Shown: positions 42,850 through 52,311, counted from the stretch's first letter. The stretch is 64,000 nucleotides of DNA from Candidatus Gastranaerophilales bacterium (GCA_944325575.1 CALVAR010000003.1:42976-106975), one strand, 5' to 3'. Made by a program: numbers and translations. The notes: generated by a model not told the origin, from the sequence alone.

Positions 42850-45800
42850 CCGATACAGCTCCGGTATTACTAAAAACTTTTTCAAATATGACGGAAGGTT
42901 TTACTTCCTTTACTTTGGAATATCTTTTATATTTCTTTGCACAGGTAATATAAAGTTTTTGTTTTGCTCTTGTAACAGCAACATACAAAAGCCTCATATT
43001 CTCTTCTGCAATAAAACGTTTTAACTGATATTCGTCTTTTCTTTTGTAATTAGATTTTAACGCTTTTACGGCTTCCAGAAACCGTTCTTTTGATTTAATT
43101 TTTATATTTTCCAAATCAAAAGGCAAAATCTCCTCGCATAATTGGGGAATAAATACATAATCAAACTCATCTCCCTTTGATTTATGATAAGTCATAATCT
43201 GAATTTTACCCTTGTAAAAAGAGTCATTGCCGTTATCTTCATCGGCAAAGAATTTAAATTTGCCCAAAACAGGTCTTTTAGACAGTTCCTCAAGACGATC
43301 CAAAAGATTAGACTGATTTTTATACTGGACAGCGAGTTTCTTTAGTAATAATGCAACCATATAGACATTTGATTTTTCTATTTCTGAAGAACAATAATAG
43401 CATCCCGCTTTTATTGCAAATTCTTCTATATCCAAATAAGAAACCTGAAGCCAATAGTTTAAATCCCATAAAAGCTGTATCAATGTTTCTGAAGTTAAAT
43501 TATCCTCCGAAAGCAAAATAAAAGGAGAAGAAAGATTTTTTATAAATTCTTCATCACAGCTTTGAAATTTTATCAGTTTTTGCTTTACAAGCACCCTGTA
43601 AAAATGTAAAACATGCTCATTTTGCCAGGGATGTGCACAAAATTTTAAAATAGCATATATCAAAGAAAATACGCTCTGTGATTCGAGAGTATCATTCTTT
43701 GTGATTACAGTATATCCGTAATCTGAAAGAAACTCGGAATAATCTTCTATATGATAATTATTTCTGACAAGTATAGCCACTGATGCATCTTTATCAGAAG
43801 CAAATATTTTTCTTATTTTTTCAAGAATAAAGTTTTTTTCCTGTTTATAATCTTCAAAAAAAGAAACGGAAAGAGCGTCTTTCCTCCGGGGATTTCTACC
43901 GATTACAGGTTTCATTTTTATAGGGAAAAAGGAATGTTTTAAATCATCAACAGAAAGAGAAAAGTCTATCAAATCATTGGCAAAAGAATATATACCGCTC
44001 GCACACCTCTGTGAATGATCCATTGTAACATTCTGCGATTGTTGAACAAATGACCTGAAACCGTCTAAATCCGCATTGGTAAAAGTTGTAGTTATTGCCT
44101 GATTTATATCTCCGCAACGAACAAGGTTTTTGTGCTTTTCACTCAAAATGGATAACAGCTTCTGTTGAATCGAAGAGGAATCCTGCGCCTCATCTTCAAT
44201 CAAATAGACACAAGCTGACTGATAATAATCAGCAATATCTTTATTCTCCTCAAGAATTTTTACGCAATAACAGAGCATATCATCATAATCAATAGTGTTG
44301 ATATTTTTCAAATACTGGTTATAAAGCACAAAGAATTTCAAAAATTTCTTAATTTCAGTATCTTTTACAAACGGAATTTGCTTTATGTCAGAAAGCTTCA
44401 ATGCAGATAATGCCTTCTCATACTTGTCATAATCATCCTGCTCAATTTGCATTTTATACATAATTTCTCTGATAATTTTCTGCCGCAGATTATCATCACA
44501 TACTTCAAAATCCTCATTTAAACCGGCTTTTACAAAGTTTGAGTTTTCTTTTAATATTCTCAAAGCAATACCGTGAATAGTGGATACATTAGGCAGCTTT
44601 TCCAAAGAAGGACACGCATTTTTTATCCTTTCCTTAAAATTTCTGGCTGCAGAATCCATATAAGTAAGCACAAAAATGTTCTCGCTTTTTACACCTGATT
44701 GAATAAGTTTTATAATTAAAGCAAGAAGAATAGTTGTTTTCCCCGCACCGGGTACAGCAGACACAGATAAAAGCCCTTTTTTGTATTCCAGAACAGGTTT
44801 CTGGTCATCTCTCGGAACAAAAGTAAAATTTATTTCTGAAGAAGAATCTTTTATATCCGGCTGAATATAGTTTTCAATTCCGTCAAAGTTTTCATTTCCC
44901 TCCATATCAAAAAGACTCGAATAAGCATAAATTTCTTTTGAACACAAAATAGAGAGCTTTCTCAACTGTTTTGTTATTTTCAAAGAAGTTAATTCAAGAT
45001 TATCCTCATATGTAAATTCGCTTTTATTCCAAGATTTTTGAAAAACCCAGGCATTATAAAGCATGCCAAAATCATCCTTGACCCACTCATTTGATGAGAT
45101 ATCCAGCCAAAATTGGTACTTTGTCTTTATGGAAAAATCTATAATTTTTTGCGCGGTACCTATCATTATTGCGTCTTCCTTTAATTCCGGAGCAGAAGAA
45201 GGATTTTCCGAAATAATAGAGTTTTCAAGCTGAATTAAAAAAGATTTTTGAAAAGATAAATTCTTATTATGTTCCGAAAAAACCGTTTCAAAATCTTCTA
45301 TTTGCTTAATAAAAAATCTTAAAGCTGCAGTTTGTTCAATCTCATGCGGTTCCAATCGGACAAGATTGTCATAAATACAAATAACTTTCTCAGATAAAAG
45401 CAGGCCATCATCTTTTATCTTTTCCAAAGTTTCTTTAAACAGTGAAAAAATCTTATTGTATTCATCCACTTCAAAATCAATATTTTCAATGCTATTGTGA
45501 GATTTTAAAGATTCTATTATTTTTATACAATGTTTTAGCGGGATTTTTAACATACCGATTATGACAGAACGAATCTTATAGATATCAGTTGATTCGTTCA
45601 TCGCAATATCCAGTACATTTAAAATATTATTTACAACAGGAACAGAGGATAACTTTTCACTTCCGGAAAAATACTGATAGTTAATATTTTGGGGATCAAA
45701 GACTTCCGAAATTGCAAATTTTAATGACTTATCAATTATCGGAGTAATTACAGATATATCACAGGGATTAACCCCTGATAATATAAGAGAATTAATCTTT

Positions 45801-46675
45801 TTCAAAACTTCATCCAGCATCTCAAGACGCCTTGAAAAAGAAAACATTTTTACATCCGGCTTTATATAATCTATATCATCAAGTGAAATCTTTTCTTCAT
45901 CATCAAAAAGATTTTCAATATTTTTAACCGTATCCCTGTCCGTATTCAAAAAGCCCAATCGGCTTGAGCCGTGTCTGTCATAAGCTATATAAACTTCTTT
46001 CAAAGACTGTTTTAAAGTTTTGATAAACTCAAATTCAAAAGGTGTAATTTCATCTGCATCATCAAGAATTAAATACTCTATATCTTTTAAAGAATCAGTA
46101 TTTTTATACAGATATTCAAAGAGCCCGAGCTGTCTTATATAATCAAATGCTCTATACTCCAGTGTTTTTTTCTTATAAAAATCAATAGCGTTTTTCGCAT
46201 CAGGCGCAAACTTTTCCCCGAGGATTTCAGAACGAACCAGAATATCTCTTTCTGAAAGATTATTATTTGCAATTAAAGAATAGCGGCGAAAAAGCTGGTG
46301 TATAAGATTAATCTTTGAATTATAGTCTTTAAAACCGGCATTTTTGATTGCCTTTTTAAAAAACATCTGTGAAATTTCAAGCCCCGTTAAATTCGGTAAA
46401 ATAACAGAATTTCCGATATTTATATTATTTTCTATTAACGGCCAGTTGTCTGTTATGGTGTTGTAAACCAGCCCAAAGAATGAATAAATTTTAGGATTTT
46501 CATAATGTTTTACGTGCAGCTTTTCTTTTAATTCATTTAAAAACAGATTTTTTTTATAAGAGTTTAAGCAAAGCACAAGAATTTTTGACGCATCAATTCC
46601 TTTGCCCAAAAGATTAATATATGCATTTACAATATAATCGGTTCTGCCTGAAACAGCACTGCCCTGTATTAACAT
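42836..46675 (-). CDS. Double-helicase protein, AddAB/RecBC-like (degenerate N-terminal, intact C-terminal SF1 helicase)
   Basis: 1279 aa. N-terminal half (~1-600): GSAVSGRTDYIV (Walker A lacking the GKT lysine), IEYLILDDADEITPFEFEF (Walker-B-like), PCDISVITPIID; this is a degenerate helicase fold like AddB/RecC. C-terminal half (~610-1279): VSAVPGAGKTTILLALI (Walker A), VLTYMDSAARNFKERI, CVYLIEDEAQDSSSIQQ (DExx), RCGDINQAITTTFTNAD, QIMTYHKSKGDEFDYVFIPQ and RLLYVAVTRAKQKLYIT: a full UvrD-like motor. A separate Fe-S nuclease follows in the same transcript. Together they look like AddAB with the parts redistributed: both helicase halves in one chain, nuclease in another. A role in double-strand break repair is inferred. 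Confidence 0.85.
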   Translation of the reverse strand: MLIQGSAVSGRTDYIVNAYINLLGKGIDASKILVLCLNSYKKNLFLNELKEKLHVKHYENPKIYSFFGLVYNTITDNWPLIENNINIGNSVILPNLTGLEISQMFFKKAIKNAGFKDYNSKINLIHQLFRRYSLIANNNLSERDILVRSEILGEKFAPDAKNAIDFYKKKTLEYRAFDYIRQLGLFEYLYKNTDSLKDIEYLILDDADEITPFEFEFIKTLKQSLKEVYIAYDRHGSSRLGFLNTDRDTVKNIENLFDDEEKISLDDIDYIKPDVKMFSFSRRLEMLDEVLKKINSLILSGVNPCDISVITPIIDKSLKFAISEVFDPQNINYQYFSGSEKLSSVPVVNNILNVLDIAMNESTDIYKIRSVIIGMLKIPLKHCIKIIESLKSHNSIENIDFEVDEYNKIFSLFKETLEKIKDDGLLLSEKVICIYDNLVRLEPHEIEQTAALRFFIKQIEDFETVFSEHNKNLSFQKSFLIQLENSIISENPSSAPELKEDAIMIGTAQKIIDFSIKTKYQFWLDISSNEWVKDDFGMLYNAWVFQKSWNKSEFTYEDNLELTSLKITKQLRKLSILCSKEIYAYSSLFDMEGNENFDGIENYIQPDIKDSSSEINFTFVPRDDQKPVLEYKKGLLSVSAVPGAGKTTILLALIIKLIQSGVKSENIFVLTYMDSAARNFKERIKNACPSLEKLPNVSTIHGIALRILKENSNFVKAGLNEDFEVCDDNLRQKIIREIMYKMQIEQDDYDKYEKALSALKLSDIKQIPFVKDTEIKKFLKFFVLYNQYLKNINTIDYDDMLCYCVKILEENKDIADYYQSACVYLIEDEAQDSSSIQQKLLSILSEKHKNLVRCGDINQAITTTFTNADLDGFRSFVQQSQNVTMDHSQRCASGIYSFANDLIDFSLSVDDLKHSFFPIKMKPVIGRNPRRKDALSVSFFEDYKQEKNFILEKIRKIFASDKDASVAILVRNNYHIEDYSEFLSDYGYTVITKNDTLESQSVFSLIYAILKFCAHPWQNEHVLHFYRVLVKQKLIKFQSCDEEFIKNLSSPFILLSEDNLTSETLIQLLWDLNYWLQVSYLDIEEFAIKAGCYYCSSEIEKSNVYMVALLLKKLAVQYKNQSNLLDRLEELSKRPVLGKFKFFADEDNGNDSFYKGKIQIMTYHKSKGDEFDYVFIPQLCEEILPFDLENIKIKSKERFLEAVKALKSNYKRKDEYQLKRFIAEENMRLLYVAVTRAKQKLYITCAKKYKRYSKVKEVKPSVIFEKVFSNTGAVSDDKR

Positions 46676-46729
46676 GCCATACTCCCATAACTATTCTAGC
46701 ATTTAAAAGATAAGAAAATATTAACAAAT

Positions 46730-46789
46730 GTTAAGAAAAATTTTATAAAAAGGCAATTTGAATAAAGTAATTGTTTTTATATAAGTAAG
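46730..46789 (+). promoter_or_regulatory. Shared bipartite promoter-like element, copy 3
   Basis: GTTAAGAAA (46730 on), GGCAATTT (46752-46759), 16 nt, TTTATATAAGTAAG (46776-46789), 49 nt before ATG. The box order, the GGCAATTT core and the 16-nt spacing are the same as in copies 1 and 2; the central GTATATAC is missing here. Confidence 0.55.
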
Positions 46790-46838
46790 GTTAGATAAAA
46801 AGGTTATATACCCGAAAGGGTAAATTTGGAGGTTAGTT

Positions 46839-47732
46839 ATGAACGGAATTTCAGGATTTTACGGATATTATCCAAGCCAGTTCCAAGTGGCAGCAAATCC
46901 GACAGGTGCAGGTTTAGCACAGTTAAATTCGGACTTTGCACGTGACTTTGGCTTGAACACCGCACCGATTTATAACTTGCCTTTAGACGTAAATATGGGC
47001 TTTGGCGGCGCATATGGCGGCGGAATGGGAATGGGTATGGGTATGTACGGAATGGGTATGTACAATCCATACATGATGATGTCCCCCAGATATTTAGAAT
47101 ACCTCAACATGGATTTTAAAGACCGTCTAGCCTATGATGCTGACCTTAGAGATACAGCAAGAGAAATGCAATATACAGAAGGCAAATCTTCGAAGAACTA
47201 TGCATCCGCAACAGACGGATTAACAGGTTCAATAAGAGAAGCTTGCAATGCACTTCAAACAGTTATTATAGAAGGTGAATCAGATCAAATAGTTACACAA
47301 TTCGAAAGAATAGTTAACTCATTGAGACATTCTCCTCTTTACACAAGACTTCAGGAAGAATTCAAAGATGATCCAACAAGACTGGAAATGACATTGAGAA
47401 ACTGTGCAAAAGAACAATTCCAGGCAGTAACGGGACAGGATCTCAAAGCAATGATTCAGCAAAACTGCGACAGCTCACTTGCAAATTCTTTCTGGAATAC
47501 AATATCCTTCGGCAACGCACAAGTTTACTCTGCAGAAGAAGTTATTGCTCATATCGAAGGTTCGGAAGCACCAAAATCAGAAAGAACAAAACAGGTTGTC
47601 GGCAAGGTCGGCGGCGTAACAGCTACAACACTTGCAGGAGCAGGTATCGGATCATTGATATGCCCGGGTATCGGTACGGCAATCGGTGCCGGCGTAGGTG
47701 CAATAGCTGGTGTAATAGGCGCTTTAATGTAA
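46839..47732 (+). CDS. Gly/Met-rich protein with C-terminal glycine-zipper, unknown function
   Basis: 297 aa, unknown. The N-terminus is aromatic/Gly-rich (FYGYYPSQF), followed by a GMGMGMYGMGMYNPYMMM run (~60-80). Residues 90-240 are helical and polar (TARE, SIREACNALQTVIIEGESDQ, RLQEEFKDDPTRLEMTLRNC). The C-terminus (~255-297) is a hydrophobic glycine zipper, GVTATTLAGAGIGSLICPGI then GTAIGAGVGAIAGVIGALM, able to insert in membranes. No signal peptide. TTTGGAGG precedes ATG. It has the shared promoter element and a strong terminator of its own, indicating an independently regulated gene. Confidence 0.75.
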   Translation: MNGISGFYGYYPSQFQVAANPTGAGLAQLNSDFARDFGLNTAPIYNLPLDVNMGFGGAYGGGMGMGMGMYGMGMYNPYMMMSPRYLEYLNMDFKDRLAYDADLRDTAREMQYTEGKSSKNYASATDGLTGSIREACNALQTVIIEGESDQIVTQFERIVNSLRHSPLYTRLQEEFKDDPTRLEMTLRNCAKEQFQAVTGQDLKAMIQQNCDSSLANSFWNTISFGNAQVYSAEEVIAHIEGSEAPKSERTKQVVGKVGGVTATTLAGAGIGSLICPGIGTAIGAGVGAIAGVIGALM

Positions 47733-47765
47733 ACAATTGCCCCAAATTCATAACAAACTAACCGT

Positions 47766-47798
47766 AAAAAGCTCTTACTAATTGTAAGAGCTTTTTTT
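47766..47798 (+). terminator. Rho-independent terminator
   Basis: AAAAGCTCTTAC taatt GTAAGAGCTTTTTTT; a 9-12 bp stem followed by T7, between the Gly-rich protein gene and purD. Confidence 0.9.
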
Positions 47799-47849
47799 AA
47801 ATCTGTTAAATGTAGTATAATTATTTATACAGATTTAAGGGAAGAATAT

Positions 47850-49115
47850 ATGAAAATATTGATAATAGGCTCAGGAGCCAAAGAATATACGCTTGCAAAA
47901 TTGATATCGCAGTATGAAAATACATCACTTGTTTTTGTTGCACCCGGCAATGCAGCTATAGATGAATTTGCAAACTGCATCGATATAAAAGCTGATGATG
48001 TGGAAAATCTTGTTGAATTTGCAAAAGCAAATGAAATAGATTTGACCATTGCATGCTCGGAAAAATCAATCGAAAATAACATAGCCGAACAATTTAACGA
48101 AGCAGGTCTTATGGTTTTTGCTCCAACTGCCGACGCTGCACGCATTACTACCAGTAAATCCGTCAGCAAGAAATTTATGTATAAAACAAAAATACCAACT
48201 GCAAAGTTCGGTATTTTTGACAGAGAAAATATGGCGATAGACTATGCAAGAAAGTCCAAATATCCGCTTGTTGTAAAAACAGACGAACATATGCACGGAG
48301 AAAACGTATATATTTGCGACAACTTTAAAATTGCCAAAAGGACTATTGAAGATATGTTCGCAAGCAAACAGAAAAAGGTGATAATTGAAGATTTTGTGCC
48401 GGGACAGGAATTTTCATATTATGTTGTGACAGACGGATACAACGCAATGCCAATCGGTTCCGTTGTAACGTATAAAGGTACACTTGAAGGCAACGGAGGA
48501 ATAATTACATCCGGTCTTGGTGCATATTCTCCGTTTTATATGATAGACAGAAATATAGAAAGCAAGATTTTCAAAGAAATCGTATATCCGGCACTGGATG
48601 AACTTTCTAAAAACGAAAACCAATATATAGGTATACTGGGTATAGATATAATCCTTGACAGAGCAGGTAATTTTAATGTTATAGAATTTAATCCGTTTTT
48701 TAAAGAGCCTGATGCACAATCCATTTTAGACCTGCTTGATGACAACATAACCAATATTATGAAAGCAGCAATTGAGGGTACTCTTGTTGATAAATATACG
48801 GAAATAAATGTAAAACCGCTGTTTAGCTCATCAGTTGTATTAAGCTCCGGCAATTATCCGTCTGAAGGAAAGTATGGCGAAGCAATACAAGGACTGGAAG
48901 ACGCCGGTGAATCCTGTGAAATTGCACATTTTAATACAATAAAAGATAATGAAGGCAATTTTCTTACGGCAGGCGGGCGCACGATTGTGGTAACAGCTAA
49001 TGCATCAACTCTTGAAAAAGCAGCACAAAGAGCTTATGAAGGAGTATCTCTTATTAATTTTGAATCCATGAAATACAGAAAAGATATAGGAAAAACCATT
49101 TTGATAGGATGCTGA
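47850..49115 (+). CDS. purD: Phosphoribosylamine-glycine ligase, divergent
   Basis: 421 aa, ATP-grasp architecture of GARS/PurD. N-terminal KILIIGSGAKEYTLAKLI (canonical GxGGREHAL changed to GSGAKEYTL), ATP-grasp core YPLVVKTDEHMHGENVYICD, VIIEDFVPGQEFSYYVVTDG, and GLGAYSPFYMID (canonical GGMGAYSP). C-terminal domain GGRTIVVTANASTLEKAAQR. PurD makes GAR from phosphoribosylamine, glycine and ATP in purine synthesis. The usual DHKR motif is replaced by TYKG, so either it is a fast-diverging PurD or it has another acid-amine ligation activity. It precedes ylxR by 1 bp, an unusual operon partner. Confidence 0.8.
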   Translation: MKILIIGSGAKEYTLAKLISQYENTSLVFVAPGNAAIDEFANCIDIKADDVENLVEFAKANEIDLTIACSEKSIENNIAEQFNEAGLMVFAPTADAARITTSKSVSKKFMYKTKIPTAKFGIFDRENMAIDYARKSKYPLVVKTDEHMHGENVYICDNFKIAKRTIEDMFASKQKKVIIEDFVPGQEFSYYVVTDGYNAMPIGSVVTYKGTLEGNGGIITSGLGAYSPFYMIDRNIESKIFKEIVYPALDELSKNENQYIGILGIDIILDRAGNFNVIEFNPFFKEPDAQSILDLLDDNITNIMKAAIEGTLVDKYTEINVKPLFSSSVVLSSGNYPSEGKYGEAIQGLEDAGESCEIAHFNTIKDNEGNFLTAGGRTIVVTANASTLEKAAQRAYEGVSLINFESMKYRKDIGKTILIGC

Positions 49116-49116
49116 C

Positions 49117-49377
49117 ATGGATGAAAAAAAAATTATAAGAAAATGCGCAGCATGCAATGTTTTAAAGAGCAGAGATAATTTTATAAAAATCACGGTAAAT
49201 AAAGCAAAAGAAATAAAAATAATGCCGGATTCCAAATTTTTCGGAAGATCCGTATATATTTGTAAAAATAATGATTGCATAAAAAATATCTTCAAAAAAG
49301 GTCGAATATACAAAATACTAAGGATTAAGCCCGATACAATGTTTGAAGAAAAAATCAGGGCTGTACTTGAGAAATAG
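49117..49377 (+). CDS. ylxR: YlxR/RnpM family RNA-binding protein
   Basis: 86 aa. The DUF448 pattern is seen: IIRKCAACNVLKSRDNFIKI, FGRSVYICKNNDCIKNIFKK and RIYKILRIKPD. YlxR is a small nucleic-acid-binding protein nearly always encoded ahead of infB; in recent work it modulates RNase P. One base after purD, 53 bp before infB. Confidence 0.9.
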   Translation: MDEKKIIRKCAACNVLKSRDNFIKITVNKAKEIKIMPDSKFFGRSVYICKNNDCIKNIFKKGRIYKILRIKPDTMFEEKIRAVLEK

Positions 49378-49430
49378 ATTGTGTTAAAAATATAGTAGAG
49401 ACACAATGAATTTGGAGAAATATATATATA

Positions 49431-51902
49431 ATGACTGATACCGTAAGAGTTTATGACCTGGCAAAAGAACTTAATCTTCCCAACAAAGAAGTTATTGAAT
49501 TGTTGGACAAAAAACTTGGTGTAAAAGTCAAATCACACTCCAGTGTAATCTCCGAATTACAGGCTAAAAAACTAAAAGAAATCTTAAAAGAGCCAAAGGC
49601 AGACCAGGTAAAAAAGCCTAAGGCTTTTATTGTAAAAAAGGCAAAACAAAAACCGGAAGAAGAAACTAAAAAAGAAGAAGAAAAACCTGTTGAACAAAAG
49701 CCAGCAGAGAAAGTCAAACTTGGAAAAATAGAGCCAACAGTCGCAGTTCCCGTTCCTCGTGTAAAACTGGGAAAAGTGGAACCTGTATTGCCTCCAAGAC
49801 CACAAAAACAAGCAAAGCCGGTAAGTAAAGACGCACCTAAAAAAGAAGCAGAAAAAAATCCACAAGAAACGAAAAAAGAAAATGCGTCGTCTGCTTCTAA
49901 TACAAAGCAGGAAAAACCGGAGAAAAAGCCGATTCAAAGACATATAATCCCGCAGGAAATATATGAATCAAAAGGCGGCTCAAAGAAAAAAGGTTCAAAG
50001 AAAAAAGAAAAATTATACAAATCAAAAGAAGAAGAGCAGGAAAGAATAAGCCTCGAAAAAGCTAATGCTCAAAAACATAAAAAAAGAACACATGTTGAAG
50101 AAGCTGTTGAAGAAGTAAAGAGTGTAGTAATAAATCAACCGCTCACTGTCGGAGAATTATCAGAAAAAATAAACAAAGCTTCTGCAGAAATTGTGAAATT
50201 CCTTATGATGGAAGGGATTTTGGCTACAGTTAATCAGGTTATTGATGTTGCTACAGCTAAAAAAGTTTGTGAAAACTTTGAAATTGAAGTTCAGGAAGAA
50301 GATCTTGATGCATATATTGAAGAAGAATTGCAAAAAGAAGAAGCTGCAAAAGAACTTGCTGCGGTTGATCCCAAACTGCTGAAGAGAAGAGCTCCCGTTA
50401 TAAGCATAATGGGACACGTAGACCATGGTAAAACAACACTTCTCGATTCAATACGAGCATCAAAACATAAAATTGTTTCCACCGAAGTCGGCGGTATTAC
50501 GCAGTCTATCGGTGCGTATACAGTATACTTAAATAATAAAAAAATTGTATTTATAGATACTCCGGGTCACGAAGCTTTCACGGAAATGAGAGCAAGAGGT
50601 GCACAGGCTACTGATATTGCAATCCTTGTAGTAGCTGCGGATGACGGAATAATGCCGCAGACAATTGAAGCAATAAACCACGCAAAAGCAGCAAATGTTC
50701 CTATAATTGTTGCGGTAAATAAATGTGATAAACCTGATGCAAATCCGGACAAAATACTCCAACAGTTAACTGAACACGGACTTGTTCCGGAAGAATGGGG
50801 CGGTGACACTGTATGTGTAAAAGTCAGTGCACTGCAGGGAACAGGGATTGATGAACTGTTAGAATATATTCTTCTTCTTGCTGAAGTTCAGGATTTAAAA
50901 GCGAACCCTGACGCACCTGCATCAGGTGTAGTAATCGAGGCAAATCTCGATAAAGGTAAAGGTCCTGTTGCAACACTTCTCGTCCAAAACGGTACATTAA
51001 AAACAGGCAACTGTGTAGTTGTCGGAAATGTATGCGGTAAAGTCAGAGCTCTGCTTTCTGACTCCGGTGAAAGAGTCAAGAAAGCTGCACCTTCAACACC
51101 TGTTGAAATTTTAGGTTTAACGGAAGTACCGCAGGCAGGTGACAAGTTTGAAGTTGTTGAAAACGAAAAGGTAATGAGAGCAATTGTTTCTGAGAGAAAA
51201 GAAAAAGAACGTACAAATCGTCTTGAAGCAATGCTGCCTGCTCATATCAGGAATGAAGTTGTCGGAGAAGGCGAAGACGGATTCCAGCATCTTAACCTTA
51301 TTATAAAAGCCAATACAAATGGTTCTGCAGAAGCATTATCACAGGCTATAGGACAATTTAAATCAAATGAAATAATCATTAAGTTAATACACGTAGGTGT
51401 CGGGGATATCTCAGAAGCTGACGTTATGCTTGCTGCAGCAAGTAAAGCTATAATACTCGGTTTTAGTGTAAAAGAAGATAATAATGCTGAACTGGCGGCA
51501 CAAAGAGAAGGTGTTACAATCAAAAAATTTGATATTATTTATCAGATTCTTGAAGATCTTGAAAAAACAATGCTTCATTTATTGCAGCCCGAAATTAAAG
51601 AAGTTGCACTTGGTAAAGCGGAAGTCAGACAAATATTTACAGTTGGAAAAACAGGCAGAATCGCCGGTTGTTATGTTACTGAAGGTAAAATCCTGCGAGG
51701 CAAAACAGCTAAAATTGTCAGAAACGGAGAAACCATCTTTACAGGAACAATTGATCAGCTCAAACGTTTCAAAGATGATGTTAAAGAAGTCGCTACAGGT
51801 TTTGAGTGCGGTATATCATTTGCAAAATTCAATGACATTCAAGAAGGCGATATAATTGAAGTATCAACAACAGAAGAAATAGAAAGACAGGCACTGGTAT
51901 AA
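49431..51902 (+). CDS. infB: Translation initiation factor IF-2
   Basis: 823 aa. An IF2_N domain at residues 1-50 (VYDLAKELNLPNKEVIELL), a Lys/Glu/Pro-rich linker (~55-225), a second IF2_N (~235-290, LSEKINKASAEIVKFLMMEG), then the GTPase from ~320: GHVDHGKTTLLDSIRASK (G1), DTPGHEAFTEMRARGAQ (G3), NKCDKPDANP (G4). Domains II, III and IV follow (VTEGKILRGKTAKIVR near the end). IF-2 brings fMet-tRNA to the 30S subunit and joins subunits. TTTGGAG precedes ATG. It stands in the usual ylxR-infB-rbfA-truB order. Confidence 0.98.
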   Translation: MTDTVRVYDLAKELNLPNKEVIELLDKKLGVKVKSHSSVISELQAKKLKEILKEPKADQVKKPKAFIVKKAKQKPEEETKKEEEKPVEQKPAEKVKLGKIEPTVAVPVPRVKLGKVEPVLPPRPQKQAKPVSKDAPKKEAEKNPQETKKENASSASNTKQEKPEKKPIQRHIIPQEIYESKGGSKKKGSKKKEKLYKSKEEEQERISLEKANAQKHKKRTHVEEAVEEVKSVVINQPLTVGELSEKINKASAEIVKFLMMEGILATVNQVIDVATAKKVCENFEIEVQEEDLDAYIEEELQKEEAAKELAAVDPKLLKRRAPVISIMGHVDHGKTTLLDSIRASKHKIVSTEVGGITQSIGAYTVYLNNKKIVFIDTPGHEAFTEMRARGAQATDIAILVVAADDGIMPQTIEAINHAKAANVPIIVAVNKCDKPDANPDKILQQLTEHGLVPEEWGGDTVCVKVSALQGTGIDELLEYILLLAEVQDLKANPDAPASGVVIEANLDKGKGPVATLLVQNGTLKTGNCVVVGNVCGKVRALLSDSGERVKKAAPSTPVEILGLTEVPQAGDKFEVVENEKVMRAIVSERKEKERTNRLEAMLPAHIRNEVVGEGEDGFQHLNLIIKANTNGSAEALSQAIGQFKSNEIIIKLIHVGVGDISEADVMLAAASKAIILGFSVKEDNNAELAAQREGVTIKKFDIIYQILEDLEKTMLHLLQPEIKEVALGKAEVRQIFTVGKTGRIAGCYVTEGKILRGKTAKIVRNGETIFTGTIDQLKRFKDDVKEVATGFECGISFAKFNDIQEGDIIEVSTTEEIERQALV

Positions 51903-51951
51903 CTCAAAGACAAATGATATAAATTTAAGTTATACAATAAGGGAGAAATTT

Positions 51952-52305
51952 ATGTCTTTAAGGAATGAACGCGTTAGAAAAACATTAATGAAAGAAATCG
52001 CCGACATTATACAAAAGGATATCAAAGATCCGCGTATTTCCGGCATAATTTCGATAACCGATATTGAACTTGCCCATGATAACTCATTTGCAAAAGTTTA
52101 TTTTTCCGTTTTTACAACTAACGAAGAAACAAAACAAAAAACTATAGAAGCACTTGAAGAAAATGTATCAAAAATACGCTATGAAGTAGGGAAAAGAATT
52201 CGCCTGCGCCTGACTCCTGAGCTTCGTTTTATACCTGACGACTCCTTGGAAAGAGGAACTAAGGTTATGGATTTGATAGACAAAATTTCCAAAGGGGAAA
52301 TATAG
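51952..52305 (+). CDS. rbfA: Ribosome-binding factor A
   Basis: 117 aa, typical length. N-terminal RNERVRKTLMKEIADIIQKD, then DPRISGIISITDIELAHDNS, AKVYFSVF and LRLTPELRFIPDDSLERGTK are the RbfA KH-like fold signatures. RbfA assists 16S rRNA 5'-end maturation and 30S assembly. GGGAGAAATTT precedes ATG. 49 bp after infB and 6 bp before truB. Confidence 0.96.
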   Translation: MSLRNERVRKTLMKEIADIIQKDIKDPRISGIISITDIELAHDNSFAKVYFSVFTTNEETKQKTIEALEENVSKIRYEVGKRIRLRLTPELRFIPDDSLERGTKVMDLIDKISKGEI

Positions 52306-52311
52306 TTTTTC

